64,000 nt of DNA from Saccopteryx bilineata. Taxonomy: Eukaryota > Chordata > Mammalia > Chiroptera > Emballonuridae. Under the pieces are notes generated by a model. The model searched no databases, was not told the DNA's origin, and was given only the letters and a program-made list of their open reading frames with translations. Of this stretch, positions 11,340 to 22,024 are shown piece by piece; position 1 is the first letter of the stretch; each line of letters begins with the position of its first letter. The stretch is taken from the NCBI RefSeq assembly GCF_036850765.1, contig NC_089490.1, positions 107,688,574-107,752,573 on the forward strand, written 5' to 3'. A program made the translations under genes and the position numbers.

Positions 11340-11640
11340 GATCCCTGCCAACCTCTCAAAGAAATCACACCCTACTCTTTCCTCCCCTAAACATGCCCCA
11401 GGCGCTCTCCTCTTTGCTCTGGCCTCTCTCTGTAACACCCTCCAACCCCTTGCCTGGTCTACCTTGATGCCAGCCTCCTGGACTCAGTTGGGTGTCTCTC
11501 CCCCTTGGTTCCTACAACATGCACTTTCCCTACCACAGGCCTATGCTACATTTGTTTTAGATTTCAAGCTTCTGGGGGATAAGAACTGGATTGTTCATTA
11601 ATCTGTCCAAGGGAAAGATCCACTATGAACCCCAGTTGCC
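11340..11640 (+). repeat. L2 LINE fragment
   Basis: 'ctcctctttgctctggcctc' and the following C-rich stretch fit the L2 ORF2 3' region and 3' UTR. Confidence 0.55.
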
Positions 11641-11999
11641 CTCCCCTCAAAAAGTGGGGCCAACAATCATAGTTATATGGTAGTTGTATTGTTTAGACTA
11701 AATGAGATAATAATGTGGAAATGCCTATCACAGTGAAAGCACAGTCAGTACATAAAGGATAAATGGTGGCTATTATTATTGTAAAGTTAGCATAAAATCT
11801 AAACAAACACTTTGTTGAAGTTTGAAATACATTCAGAAAAATGTGTAAAATTATAGTGTACACAACCAATAATTTTTCAGAAATGAACACACCCTTGTCA
11901 CCAGTCTCTAGGTAGCCCTATTTTACCCCCTACCTCCATATAACATCACTGGACAACCTTTTTAATCTAATTATGTATCTTACTATTATCTATCGCCCT
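11641..11999. other. No recognisable feature
   Basis: Around 11690-11780 a MIR-like 'aaatgagataataatgtgga' is possible but weak. Confidence 0.3.
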
Positions 12000-12145
12000 T
12001 CACTCTAATTTAAGGTCCAGGAGGGCAGAAATGTTTTTATTTTAGTCTATTTTGTTACTACTGTATCCCCAGCTCCTAGAATAGTGCTAAGTATATAGTA
12101 GGTGTGCAAGAAAAAAGTTGCTAAGGAGTGAATGAATAATGTTTA
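12000..12145 (+). repeat. L2 3' end
   Basis: 'gtccaggagggcagaaatgt', 'actgtatccccagctcctag' and 'gagtgaatgaataa' fit the L2 3' terminus. It abuts the CpG island. Confidence 0.75.
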
Positions 12146-12944
12146 TTTTCGTTTCAGTTCCCAGGTGCTGAAGTCCGGCAGTGGCTGAGGACTGGAGCCC
12201 TCCCTCTCAGATTAGCTAGCGCAGGGCAGGGACTGGCTGCCCCGGGCCTCGCCTGCTCCCGAGCGGCACAGGGCACGCGGCCCACTTTCTCCCCATTCCC
12301 CCTGCGCGCGAGCCCGGCCCTCCCCACCTCCCTTTTGTGTGTATAATAATTAAAATCATACTCATAATAACAGCCCTAATAATAGTGCTACCCATCCTCT
12401 GGAGTCTTCCCCGGCCTCTAGCATCCCTCATGGATTCTTCCCGGGACCCGCCGAACTCGGGGTGAGGGCAGCTCTCACGACTGGGGCCCGAAGGCGCATC
12501 GTCTTCCACCTCGGGTTCGGTCCCTGCGGCCAGCGGAAGGAAGCTTTTATCATTCGTCCTATGTCGCTGAGAGAGACACTGAGGCTGGAGCTGCGGGTGC
12601 AGCCGCTCAGCTCTTCTGACTCCGAACCCTGCCGCCCTTGCCATCACGCACACCACCGCCGCATCGGGCGGGGGTCGCCGCCCGCACCCGCGCCTTCCGT
12701 TGCCAAAGGTTTTTTTTTCGTCCACCCCTTTCTCTTCACCAACCTTTGCAGCCGGGAAGAAGGTGCCTGGCCCTGAAGGAACCGACGGGCGATGAACCAG
12801 CCAGCGGCCGGAGCAAGAGGAGAGCCTCCCACCGAGCGGTCAGGCGCAGGCCCTCCGAGGAGGCGGCACTTAGCTGGGACCCTGGCGGTGGGAAGGGGCC
12901 GGCCACGCGGGGAGGTGCTGGCAGAGAGTTGCAAGTAGAGGATA

Positions 12945-13115
12945 GCAAATGCTCAGCTCCTTTTACACCCACTGCCTCATTTGATCTTCCCCCAAACTTT
13001 GTGAGGGGACATCTTTGCCAAATCTACCATTGTACAGGTGAGGAAGCCGAGGCCCAGCAAGATGAAGGAATGTACGGAGCCTGGTGGATTCGAACCCAGC
13101 GCTCCGAAACTCGCC
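12945..13115 (+). repeat. MIR inside the CpG island
   Basis: 'actgcctcatttgatcttcc', 'tgtacaggtgaggaagccga' and 'tggattcgaacccagcgctc' follow the MIR core and tRNA-like end. Its survival in CpG-rich promoter-proximal DNA is unusual and might reflect co-option. Confidence 0.8.
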
Positions 13116-13883
13116 ACACCGGGGCTCCGTCCAGCCCGCGCTCCTCGCTGCCGCCTCCCTCCCGTACGGTGACCTGAATGCGGCACGTGTTGGCCCCTCG
13201 CCCCCCACCCCCACCTCGTCGCACTTAGCCCTGTTTGGAGAAGGCGGACTGGGCTTTGCCAGGGGCTGCGGGCAGCCGCGCCCAGTGAGGGGTCCGGGTT
13301 AGAGACCCCCTCGCCCGCGCGGGGGACCCCGCCGCCGCCCCGCCCCTTCCGCGCCGGCCCGCGCTGCCTCTGTCCATGGTCAAAGCACCGGGGTAATCCG
13401 CCTTTCTCTTCCGCCCGCCGAGCCCCATTCATATTCTAATCACAGCGCGGCCGGCCCGCGAACGGCCACTTTATCCGGCCCGCAGCGGCTCGGCGCGCCC
13501 CCCCCCCCACTTCCACTTCCAGCCCCCAGCCCCTCGCGCCCTCTTTCTGCACTTTCAACTCAGTCGAGGAGGGGCTCCCTGGGAAAAGCGCGTCCCCACT
13601 CGGACGCCGTGGCTTCTCACAAACTTCGCAGCTGGCGGGGGATTGGAGGAGGGGGGAGGACGGTAGGCTGGAGGGAGTGACTGAGACACAGACAGACTGA
13701 CGGACAGAGTTACGGGAAGAGGCGGAGAGGGGGGTGTCAGAATGACCAAGGGGGATAGAGACAGAGAAGGACAGACTCTTAGGGTGAGACAAAGAGACGT
13801 GGGGGCAGGGGCTGGACAGAACGAAGTAGCCAAAACAGGAGAAATAAAGGAACACAGAGGACGAGAGAAGGACAGAGAGAGAC

Positions 13884-13915
13884 GGGATGGGGGTGGGTGG
13901 GGGGGGGTGGGGAGG
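13884..13915 (+). promoter_or_regulatory. G-quadruplex-prone G-tract
   Basis: Runs of 3, 5, 3, 9 and 4 G separated by one or two bases form a strong G-quadruplex candidate about 1.1 kb upstream of the RFX4 ATG. Confidence 0.6.
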
Positions 13916-14613
13916 AGACAGAGTGAGGAAGACAGACTTAGAGGAAGACGAAGTTCTGTCGGAGAGGAGTCAGCCCCTCACACCACCCTGCCAAGATGCC
14001 TTCTCGCCGCCCAGGCTGGGGGTGGGGGGATGGGGTCTTGGGGCCGCAGTTCTCCTCCCCCTGAGCGCGCTCTACTCCACGCGTGTCCGCGGATCTGCGT
14101 GGAAGAGGTCACGTCACAGCTTCTCCGCATTGTTAGGTTCCCCCACTTAAATCTAACCCGGGACCAAACAGGGGGGTGCACAAGAGGAGAGGAAAAGGAG
14201 TGGGGCCCACTCGTGGCCACGTAGGCGACTCCTCAGGCTTCCCCGAGTCCCCTGCCGCCGCCACCCCCCACTCTATGCCCGAGCCTCGCCTGGCCTCGTC
14301 CGGGGAAGTGTGGGAGGGGAGAGGGGGCCACATCTAAGCCAATTTTGATTTCGCCTATAATGAGTGCCGGGCGAAGGCTGGAGAAGGCCTCTGGAACTTT
14401 AAATAAGAAAAACGTTGCTAATGCTATAATAGAAGGGGGAAGTCGGAGGGCTGGGATTGCGTCGCTCCGAGCCCCCCTTTTCGGAGGCGGCTTTTCTTAT
14501 TCAAAACAGGCCCACAATGGGCTTCACAGTGCGCCTCGCCACGGCCCCATCTGACGAGCGGCCATTCATCAGGCCGGCTGGCCTATCAATGACATTGCTC
14601 CCATCGGGGCTCC

Positions 14614-14620
14614 TATAAAA
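14614..14620 (+). promoter_or_regulatory. RFX4: TATA-like box, candidate core promoter
   Basis: TATAAAA lies 366 bp upstream of the RFX4 start codon in GC-rich surroundings. Its position and orientation suit a TATA box for the brain-type transcript. This is inferred; CpG-island promoters often start at several sites without TATA. Confidence 0.4.
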
Positions 14621-14738
14621 TGATGCTTTTTCCCATGAAACATCCGCAAACATTTTGACGGGTTTGGCTTTGCCCGGCTGGATTACTGAGTGTCCCTTCG
14701 CTTGCCCGCTTTCTCTCTCCCCCTTCTCTGCGCTCTTC

Positions 14739-14740
<2 letters not shown>

Positions 14741-14774
<34 letters not shown>
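14741..14774 (+). repeat. (TC)n microsatellite in the RFX4 leader
   Basis: About 17 TC dinucleotides lie within a wider polypyrimidine tract of about 200 bp (14700-14900). The tract would be in the 5' UTR if transcription starts upstream of it. It is length-variable by nature and could form triplex DNA. Confidence 0.9.
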
Positions 14775-14777
<3 letters not shown>

Positions 14778-14968
14778 CCTTCCTCCCTCCCTCCTCTTCT
14801 CTTCTCTTTTCTTTCTTTCTCTTTCTTTTCCTTTCCTCCTCTATCCTTTTGCCCTTGCATTCTCTGCGTCTCTTGCTGTTTCTCCCCTCCTCACTCCCTT
14901 TCTCCCTGGGCGGCTCTAGCACAGGGGATCCCCAAACATCAGGACTTTTGGGGGCGCCTGTGCTGTCC

Positions 14969-15022
14969 ATGGGAAGAGCATGCATTGTGGGTTACTGGAG
15001 GAACCCGACATGGATTCCACAG
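14969..15022 (+). other. Upstream ATG overlapping the RFX4 start codon in another frame
   Basis: An ATG at 14969 (followed by G) is 11 nt before the RFX4 ATG and in a different frame. It reads MGRACIVGYWRNPTWIPQ to the exact end of exon 1 (18 codons, phase 0). It then stays open through all 29 codons of exon 2, so it is at least 47 codons on spliced mRNA. T at -3 makes the context only moderate. It may reduce or tune initiation at the main ATG. Confidence 0.6.
14980..15022 (+). CDS. RFX4: RFX4 coding exon 1 (brain-type RFX4_v3 start)
   Basis: This exon encodes the first 14 residues of RFX4, MHCGLLEEPDMDST, plus the first base of a split Glu codon. RFX4 is a nuclear RFX-family transcription factor that binds X-box DNA through a winged-helix domain and is needed for brain midline and ciliary gene programmes. 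The peptide matches the N-terminus I know for the brain isoform RFX4_v3. The exon ends at G15022, followed by the donor 'gttagt', leaving phase 1; exon 2 at 42058 supplies the AG that completes Glu15. The start ATG has A at -3 and C at +4. It lies in a CpG island behind a CT-rich leader. The winged-helix, dimerisation and C-terminal parts are encoded by exons outside the window. The alternative human first exon used by other isoforms, also spliced to exon 2, was not found here. Confidence 0.95.
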
Positions 15023-15225
15023 GTTAGTCCTCTTGGTGGGGGTTGGGGGGGGAGACATTGGGAGGTGAAGAAAAGAGAGAGGGACAACTTCAGAAAGAGT
15101 TGCAAAAAGTTCAGAAAGGTCAACTTGACAGTGGAACCCCAGGAAATAACGGAAAGCGTGCAGAAGTTTTCAATCCGGCGCGAAGTGCGATTGTGCAAGT
15201 GGATGCGTGGAAGTGTGTGTGCAAA

Positions 15226-15250
15226 TGTGTGTGTGCGCGCGCGCGCACGC
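15226..15250. repeat. Alternating (TG)n(CG)n, Z-DNA-prone
   Basis: An unbroken alternating pyrimidine-purine run passes from TG to CG repeats 200 bp into RFX4 intron 1. Such runs adopt Z-DNA under negative supercoiling behind polymerase. Confidence 0.75.
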
Positions 15251-17784
15251 TGAGGAACGCGCTTTTGCTTGCCCCGGACACAAAGTTACATAAAGATTCG
15301 CTGGCTCGCGGCGAGCTCGAGGTGCCACTTGAAGAAACTTTGCGAGCCGACTGCCCCTCCCGGACGCAGTTCCTCCCCGAGGTGGGGGCCCGGAATAGCG
15401 GTGCGCTCTGGGGCCGGTGGCGAGGGCCAGGGAGCCCAGTGGAACGCCCCAGAGGCGGAATAGGGCCACGACTTCGTGCAGTCCCTGGGAGGTGGATCCC
15501 GAGGCTCGGGCTGGTGGAGCCCCGCCGCTGGAGGGAGTGGCGATGGCGAACCAGGTGGTCCTGGGGAATCCGCGCCGAGTCGGGAGGTGGGAGCCCCAGG
15601 CCGTCCGAGGCCGGGTGTAGCCTCCCTGCAGGGAAGGGGCACCCAACGACACGCTCCGCTCCGGGGTTGTGACTCTGGAGGGAGAGCAGGACACAGCGCA
15701 ACCGGCGAGGCCTGGCGGCAGGGTCTGCAAACTGTTCGGCACTTTTGGCGGCTATTGGCTGTGCGCTGTTAGTTTTGGTTGGGGTCGTGGCGATCTGTAA
15801 GAACTGAGGAAGGAAGCCAAGAAATCTCTTACAACAGAAAAGCCCGGGGTCTCGGTTCTTTATCCAGCATAGCCTTGCCACCTCCCATTTCTAGCACCTT
15901 TGAGGAGCCGCCAAACTTCTAGATCTGAGTTATGCTCCCTACGTCCCTTGCAGGTGGGAGAAATTCGCCTCCTCCTACCACAGTCTTCCAAGCAGTCTAC
16001 TCCTATCCGCGCTCGGTGGCAGCCTCTGTGGCAGCTGCGGGGCTTCTTAGGGAGATGGGGCTGGGACCGGCCGAAACAGGGCAGTGAGCGCAGCCTGGGC
16101 TGAGGCAGCAGCTTGACGCTCGGCTTGGGAGGATGCAGGGAGCAACAAGTGCCTTCCAGCCTCTGCCACCCCCTAACGCACGCAATACCATTCCCTGAGC
16201 AAATAAACACACAACACCGGACGTTTCCACCCCAAAGCAGCTGGAACGGGTGTGAGGAAACAGTAGGGGTTATCCGGGCATCACCCAGATGGTCTTTCTT
16301 TGGTCCCTGTAGACAGATTTCCAACCCCCTCACCTCACGCACCCAGGTTTCTGCCGAGGTGGCCAGGACATCACCCCCTTTGGCTAGGGAGACCTGCAGT
16401 TTTCCAGGGTAGCTGTCTATGTCTGATCCCAAAAGCCAAGTTCCTCTTCCATTGCGCTTTCCCGGGTGGGTGTGGACCCCCTGGGAGTGAGTACAGGCTG
16501 AGCTCCGCAGCCTGTACTCCATGCAATGGTAAACGAAGGCAAGGAAGGGCGTCCCCTGCTGCGCGCACCGGCTGCGGGTACGAGGCGGGCCCTGCTTGGG
16601 TTTTCTCGGCTGGTGGCAAAGAAGGCACCCAGCGAGGAAGAAGAGCCCCTCCCTCCACATTCTCATGTCAAGTGCTTTCTCCACTGCGCACCTCCTAAGC
16701 ATCCCAGTTAGAGACAAAGATCCTTGAATAAAAAATTAAACCCACGTCTGCACTGTTTGCGCCAAGTATTTGCTAAGGGCCCACGTAGGAACTTGGGGGC
16801 TCCCCGCACCTGACACCCGGTGCTGCTCAGCTTGGAGGTGAGCCGCCCCTTCCACACTATAGGAGCGTTTTCGTGCGTCCTTGGGGCCGTGGAAACGTTC
16901 AGATTTCTATTTTTCACGCAGCTGATGGTCCTGGGGGCACCTGGTCACTTTTACCTCAACTGCAAACATCCCAAATTGTGAAACCGAAATCTTTACGCCA
17001 CCCACTGTCTTCTCCCTTTTGAACAACTGAGACGCCTAAATAGCCATCCTAAACTCAAAACCAAAAGTTTTGGTAAATAGTAGCGTGAAGAAATGACACG
17101 GGGGCGCACCAGGTGACATTTCATTCGGGCTTGCAAGACAGACAAGGGAAGTGAGGTTTGGCGCGGTTCGGTCCAGGAGCCTTCCTCACCTCCCTTCCAG
17201 AGAACTTAATCCAATTAGCTTTTCTGGTGAGTCGCCCTTGTTATGTAAAGGTTCTTACTCCCAGGCTTGCTGAGAGGGGCGCTACCAGGAGCAGTTCGAT
17301 TCTGCTCCTTTTACAGCGGATCGCGCGCGACCAGAACCACGAATGTCATTATTATTATTTCATTCCGAAAGGACTCAAATAACCGTCTCGCAGCAAGTGC
17401 TGGGGCGAAGTCGGGAGCGTCCTGGTTGAGAGAGGCCGGCCAGCCGGGCCTAAGTCCCCTCCTCTTGAAAGGAAAATCCCCGCGAAGTGCCTCGGCGCGG
17501 GAGCAGCTTTGCAGGGGCCGCGGCTCTAGTGGTCTGCCTGGGGGCCACTTCAGCGTGACCTGAGGAAACGCGCCCCTTTTGTTCCGAGCACCGAGCCGGT
17601 AATATATTCCTCAAGTTTTTCCAAAATACTCAACAAGTGTAGGGCTAAGACAATGGCCTCGTCGGGGGCGGCCGGGGAGCCGGCGCGCGCCTCCTGGGCC
17701 TTCAGCTCGCTCGCGGCAAACTCGACAAAGCCGCCCCCTCTCCGCGGAGCCCCGCCGCGCCTCGGGGCCCAGGCGGACGGCGCA

Positions 17785-17844
17785 GGCCGCCAGCGCGCGC
17801 GTGGGGCCGCCAGAGCGCGCGTGGGGCCGCCAGCGCGCCGTCGG
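17785..17844 (+). repeat. Three 20-bp GC-rich tandem units
   Basis: Three successive units beginning 'ggccgccag' (17785, 17805, 17825) differ at a few positions. They lie in the intronic part of the CpG island. Confidence 0.8.
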
Positions 17845-18886
17845 TCCCGCACGCCCTTCGCGGCTGGGGCGGGCGCACGTTTCACGCGGCCGGCGCCGCG
17901 GCCCACGCCGCACACACGCGAGCGCAGAGCTCCGCGGGGCCCGCCGGCCCCACGCGAGCTGCCCGCGGCGCCTACGTGTTTCTGGCCTGTGGGTCATTCT
18001 GAGCCGCCCTGCCCAGGCGAGCGTTGCTCTGTACTGAAGGTACCCGAAAATTCGAGAACGAAGAGGAAAAGTAGGTAGAATTTTAGGCCGCTTAGAACTT
18101 GTGCGCGTGGGGCTGGGGCCAGGTTGGTCGCCTACGCAACAGAAGGGTTGTTTCTCGTGAACCGGGACGGCGCGTTAGAGAGGGGCGCCGCTGAGCGTGT
18201 GCTAGAACCTTCTGCCTCTACCCACTCTCTGATCCCATCGCCAGTGTACAGACCCAGGATGGCTAAAGTGCCACTGGAGCCGGACCTGGGTCTCCCGGGC
18301 CGCTGGTTCACAGGTGCCAGCCCAGCACAAGGCCCGCCCTGGGCCCGTGGGCCCCCAGGTGAGGACACTCCGCGGCCTGGGCGCGAGGCCCAAAGGGCAG
18401 TGAAGGCCCCGATGGGAAGGGGGCTCTGGCCTCCGCCACTCTCTCAGGCTCCGCCCTAAGCAAGGAGCTGCCTTCTCCGTCCCGGAGACCGGAGCTGCGG
18501 GCTCGGGGCAGCGAGGGGCCGGGGGCCTGCGCTTTGCTCCCGCGCCCATATTAGGCCATCTCTCCCTCCACGTGTGTGTGTGGCCAGCGGGAGTGGGGGG
18601 CGAGCGCCACCACCCTCGCCACCTGCCGAGCGCCGGCGTCCGGGTTTGGTGGTAGGGGCAAGTGAGAGTCGCTTGGTCCCGGGGCCCCAGGTCCAGTGGC
18701 TCCAGCTTTCGGCAGCGCGGACACAACGCGCAGGCCGGGCCGGGAGCCCCGCACACTCCTCTGCGCGGCAGCATTTCCCACCGCGCCTGCGGGAACCGGA
18801 GACCCGGAGACCCGGAAAGGTTCGCAGGGCAGCCGCGCCGCTAGGCCCTGGGATCTCAGGAGCCGCGTCCGCCCCCTCCTCAGCGC

Positions 18887-18900
18887 GTCGCCATGGAGAC
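18887..18900. promoter_or_regulatory. X-box-like sequence (possible RFX site)
   Basis: 'GTCGCCATGGAGAC' has a left half matching the RFX X-box pattern GTNRCC and a two-base spacer; the right half matches four of six positions. It lies in the intronic CpG island of an RFX gene. Chance occurrence is possible. Confidence 0.3.
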
Positions 18901-19250
18901 TGTTGGAAGTTGGTGGCAGAAAACAGACCCAGTGCAAAGCAAAATATTATGAGTGCAGTTGGGGTGACTTCAGGGGGGCCAGGGACCCGAGGGCACGAGC
19001 GAGAGGCAGAGGCCGACAACAAAGGGCCGAGTGCGAGCCCGAGAGAGGAGTTTCCCGGGGCCTCCCTGCCGCTCTGTGAGAACGGGACAGACCGCTTCCC
19101 AGAAGCGCCGAGGTCTCTAATTTCTCTCCTGCAGCTACACCTTTTCTCAGCCCCCTGCGAGCCCTGTCTCTCACCCTCCTCCTCGGGTTCTCTTCCAGCC
19201 ACCCTCCCTATCTCGAGGTTAGGGGCCAGCTGGGCAGTGCCCTCGCTTCA

Positions 19251-20854
19251 CTCACAAGCCACAGGCTCACCAACGTGAAGGTTCTGGCTTTTCTCCCCCA
19301 CGACCCGTGGATCATCCAGGATGAATTTCTCAGCTCCCCCAACCCCCTTCTCCAACCTGTCTGACAGTGTGAGGAGCTCATATAAGGCAGGAAAATCTTG
19401 GAGCCGGGCTGGTGGAAAGGAGAGCCTGTCCGACATTTCCCCCCCTTCCTACAGTGGGGAAAACTCTTGAGTTATAATCCCAACTCAGCCACTTGTAATG
19501 TTCCTTCAGGCTAATCTAGCCTTTCCAAGAATAATTTTTCTTGCTTGTAATATGAAGGGCGAGGCAGCTCATGATCTGGGATTCTGTGACAAGTTAAACC
19601 TATCCCTCTTTACTATAGAATCCGGGAAGCATGGTCACCACTATCTGAACTGTGATACATCACACAATTAGTGAATCTCTCCCCACACTAAAAATAAACT
19701 GAAACATTTAAAAAAGTCATTTGGGGTTTTAAGAATCTAGAACCTTGGATAACCATTTTAAAATGCCTATTCTTTCCTTTCACAAGGATACCTGAGGTAC
19801 ATGCCTTAGGTCTTTGGCCAACTCCTTGCATTCCAAATGGACTTAACTAAAAGATACTAGAATGGATGGAGCTGTATCCAATGTCAGTTTAGGAAACGCT
19901 GAAATACCTGTGGGTGGTGAAGCCAGTATCACAGACCTGCAGTAAGTTGGAGAGAAATAAACACTGGCCAATGTGACAAAATGTTTCTGTCAAAGGAAAA
20001 CCAGACTCTATCCTCCCCTTGCCCAAGCTTTTAGAAAGAGGCCAGGCTGTTGTCATATATAGCGACCCTTCCTGGTAATAATTTGAGCAGATGACCCATT
20101 CCTTTTCCCTTTTCCTTTCCCCCTCAGCTGTAAGTGAATGGCTGGGTCATAGTGATGGTGATAGCTATGGTCTACCCACACTTCTAGCACTCAGTTACAT
20201 GTCTCTGTTCGTATATGTGTTCTGGCATGTATATGATGAATTCTTCCCAGTAGTTTGTTTATAGAGGAGTTTTATGGTCATTGATCCTTACAAGTGCTTC
20301 ACGAGAGAGGCATTATTGTAACCTCCATCAAGCACAGGTTTTTCCATTTCTAATATAGTAAGATCGTGATTCTAAGTCAGGTTCTGTTTTTGTTTGCCAT
20401 GGTGTCCTTGCCAAAAGGGCTGAGAAGGTATAAAATGGTGGCATCATAAGCTGGGATTCCAGATAGCAGGTCTCCACTTGCAGAGTCCTGAGAGACTATC
20501 CCACATGTTCTACGGGTCACTGGGGACACTTTTCATCTGCAGAATTCCAAGGCTCTGTGGGTACAGAACATGGGAGAAGTCTCTGATGTTGTTCTTACTC
20601 CTTCCACTCTATTTTATGTATCTTTGCAATTTTATTAAGGTTTAGGGGACTGAGGATGAACCAAGAGGTAGATTATTTGAAAGTGCCAGGTAAAAGTAAA
20701 AAATAATCTTTGGGTGAACTTATCAGAGGTCTTATTCAGCCTTACGTACTGAGCACGTGTTAGGTGGCAGACCTGGGGGATGAACAGGGCCGTGGTCCCT
20801 GCTGCCAAGGACTGCAGACTGTAGTTGATGAGAGAGCATGGGTGCTCTCTCTTG
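19251..20854. other. Intron 1, no recognisable feature
   Basis: About 1.6 kb without a clear repeat or exon. It may contain regulatory DNA but shows no specific signal. Confidence 0.4.
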
Positions 20855-21010
20855 TTGAGTACCCACTGTGTGTCAGCCCTGGAACAGGCACTTGTTCACA
20901 CATTGACCATTTAAGCCTGTGTTGCCCCTTCCTAAAATGAAAGAGGGTCTGGACCTTGCCTGGGGTCACAGCTTGTATGTAGCAGAGCTAGACTGGAGAC
21001 CAGACCGGGG
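20855..21010 (+). repeat. MIR
   Basis: 'gagtacccactgtgtgtcag', 'ggtctggaccttgcctgggg' and 'agcagagctagactggagac' follow MIR. Confidence 0.75.
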
Positions 21011-21239
21011 AAACCTCTGTGCTTGCCCTACCCAGCCCACTTCATCTGGGCACTGCTGGACCTTGAGGTGGATCTGAATCCCACTTGGTGAGAAGGGGAA
21101 CGTACTGATGAGAGGGAAGAATCACAGAGAAAACCTCTTCGAAGGAGTCATGTGATTCTGCATTTGAAGAGGAGTTTAAATGATGGCAGTAATGGGAGGC
21201 AGTGCATCATAGTGGCCATAGGTAAATTCTGGACAGATT

Positions 21240-21372
21240 TTAGCTTGCTTCATTCATTCATTCACTCAAGGAAACCATGTGTCTCCTATGTGCCCACCAC
21301 TTTGCTGGATGCTGAGCTTAACAAAATGCCATCTCTGTTCCTCCAGAGCATAAATTCTAGGCAGACAAACAA
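21240..21372 (+). repeat. L2/MIR-like fragment
   Basis: 'cattcattcattcactcaag' and 'tgtgcccaccactttgctgg' resemble an L2/MIR end; weak. Confidence 0.45.
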
Positions 21373-21373
21373 G

Positions 21374-21403
<30 letters not shown>
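21374..21403 (+). repeat. (CA)n microsatellite
   Basis: About 15 CA units. Confidence 0.95.
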
Positions 21404-21405
<2 letters not shown>

Positions 21406-21569
21406 TAGATCATTTCAGTGAGTGATAAGCACATGAAGAGAATAACCACTGTCTGGAGCCACGAGGACAGAGCACGGTGATGGTGGGGTGGGGGGATGCC
21501 TTTCACAGAGTGCCTTTCTGCCACGTATAGCTGTGTGCCTTTGGTCTGGAATAATTTCTTATTAGCTTA

Positions 21570-21661
21570 ATTATTAGCTAAATAATTTCTGAGCCTCAAT
21601 TTTCGTATGAAATAGATTATTATTAGCTTAATAATTTCTAAGCCTCAATTTTCTTATGAAA
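21570..21661 (+). repeat. Tandem duplication, about 43-bp units 49 bp apart
   Basis: Units starting at 21570 and 21619 share 'aataatttct' and 'agcctcaattttc' with only a few mismatches. The sequence resembles part of a MIR. Confidence 0.8.
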
Positions 21662-21719
21662 CTGATACAACTATCTAATAGGGCTGTTAAGCAGGAAATG
21701 TGAAAGTGGTAATAGATAC

Positions 21720-21813
21720 CACATATTCAATGCTTCCTGTATGTCTTCACTTTGCTAGTGAGCATTTTTATTGAAATACATTATTTATGTGATGCTCACC
21801 TCAATCCTATAAA
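21720..21813 (+). repeat. MIR fragment
   Basis: 'gtgatgctcacctcaatcct' and the upstream sequence follow the MIR core. It stops at the left arm of the inverted repeat. Confidence 0.5.
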
Positions 21814-21879
21814 AAAGGCATTTAATAAACATAAACTTTAAAAAATACAAATAAAATCTAGATTTCTTGGATTCCGCCT
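21814..21879 (+). repeat. Inverted repeat, left arm (66 bp)
   Basis: The reverse complement of 22025-22090 matches here at 64 of 66 positions with no gaps. The loop is 145 bp. Confidence 0.95.
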
Positions 21880-22024
21880 TTATTCACAGTTTAAATGGGC
21901 TAATGACAGAAATGAAAGTTAGTAAGGTGTTCAGAGAGTTTTGGGCTCTAGCCATTGGGCTGGCAGAAACATACCTTGCATAAGAAGCAGGATCAATCTT
22001 GATGGTGTGTGCCTAATTTTCCTG

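Larger units (their letters stand above)
14330..14979 (+). promoter_or_regulatory. RFX4: RFX4 proximal promoter and 5' leader
   Basis: This block sits inside the CpG island directly upstream of the start codon. It contains AT-rich islands unusual for the surrounding GC-rich DNA, including 'actttaaataag' near 14396 and 'tcctataaaa' at 14611, followed by a pyrimidine-rich leader (14700-14900) with a (TC)n run. No transposon is recognisable from about 14330 to 14700, which is consistent with conserved promoter sequence. If the TATA-like box at 14614 is used, transcription would start near 14645 and the leader would be about 335 nt. The true start site cannot be fixed from sequence alone. Confidence 0.65.
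12180..19250. other. CpG island over the RFX4 5' end
   Basis: About 7 kb of GC-rich, CpG-dense DNA stands out from the AT-rich flanks. It covers upstream DNA, the promoter, coding exon 1 (14980-15022) and the first 4.2 kb of intron 1. Long open frames here on both strands reflect base composition; none resembles a protein I know. A broad island of this kind is typical of developmental transcription factor genes. Boundaries are judged by eye. Confidence 0.85.

Noticed and set aside
12216..12725. 169-codon open frame on the minus strand in the CpG island
   Set aside because: GC-rich island gives long chance frames on both strands; no domain, no splice support and overlapping opposite frames of similar length.
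14690..15253. 187-codon plus-strand frame over the RFX4 leader
   Set aside because: Begins at a non-ATG codon and runs through the CT repeat; only its last part (from ATG 14969) is retained, as an upstream-ORF observation.
15120..15881. 253-codon minus-strand open frame
   Set aside because: Composition-driven (Arg/Pro/Ser/Gly-rich), overlaps RFX4 intron 1 in a CpG island, and resembles no protein I know.
15860..16717. 285-codon minus-strand open frame, the longest in the window
   Set aside because: Lies in GC-rich intron sequence with comparable plus-strand frames; no recognisable motif. Could be re-opened if an antisense transcript is found.
18456..19202. 248-codon minus-strand open frame
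   Set aside because: Same composition effect; no homology and a competing 234-codon plus-strand frame over the same bases.
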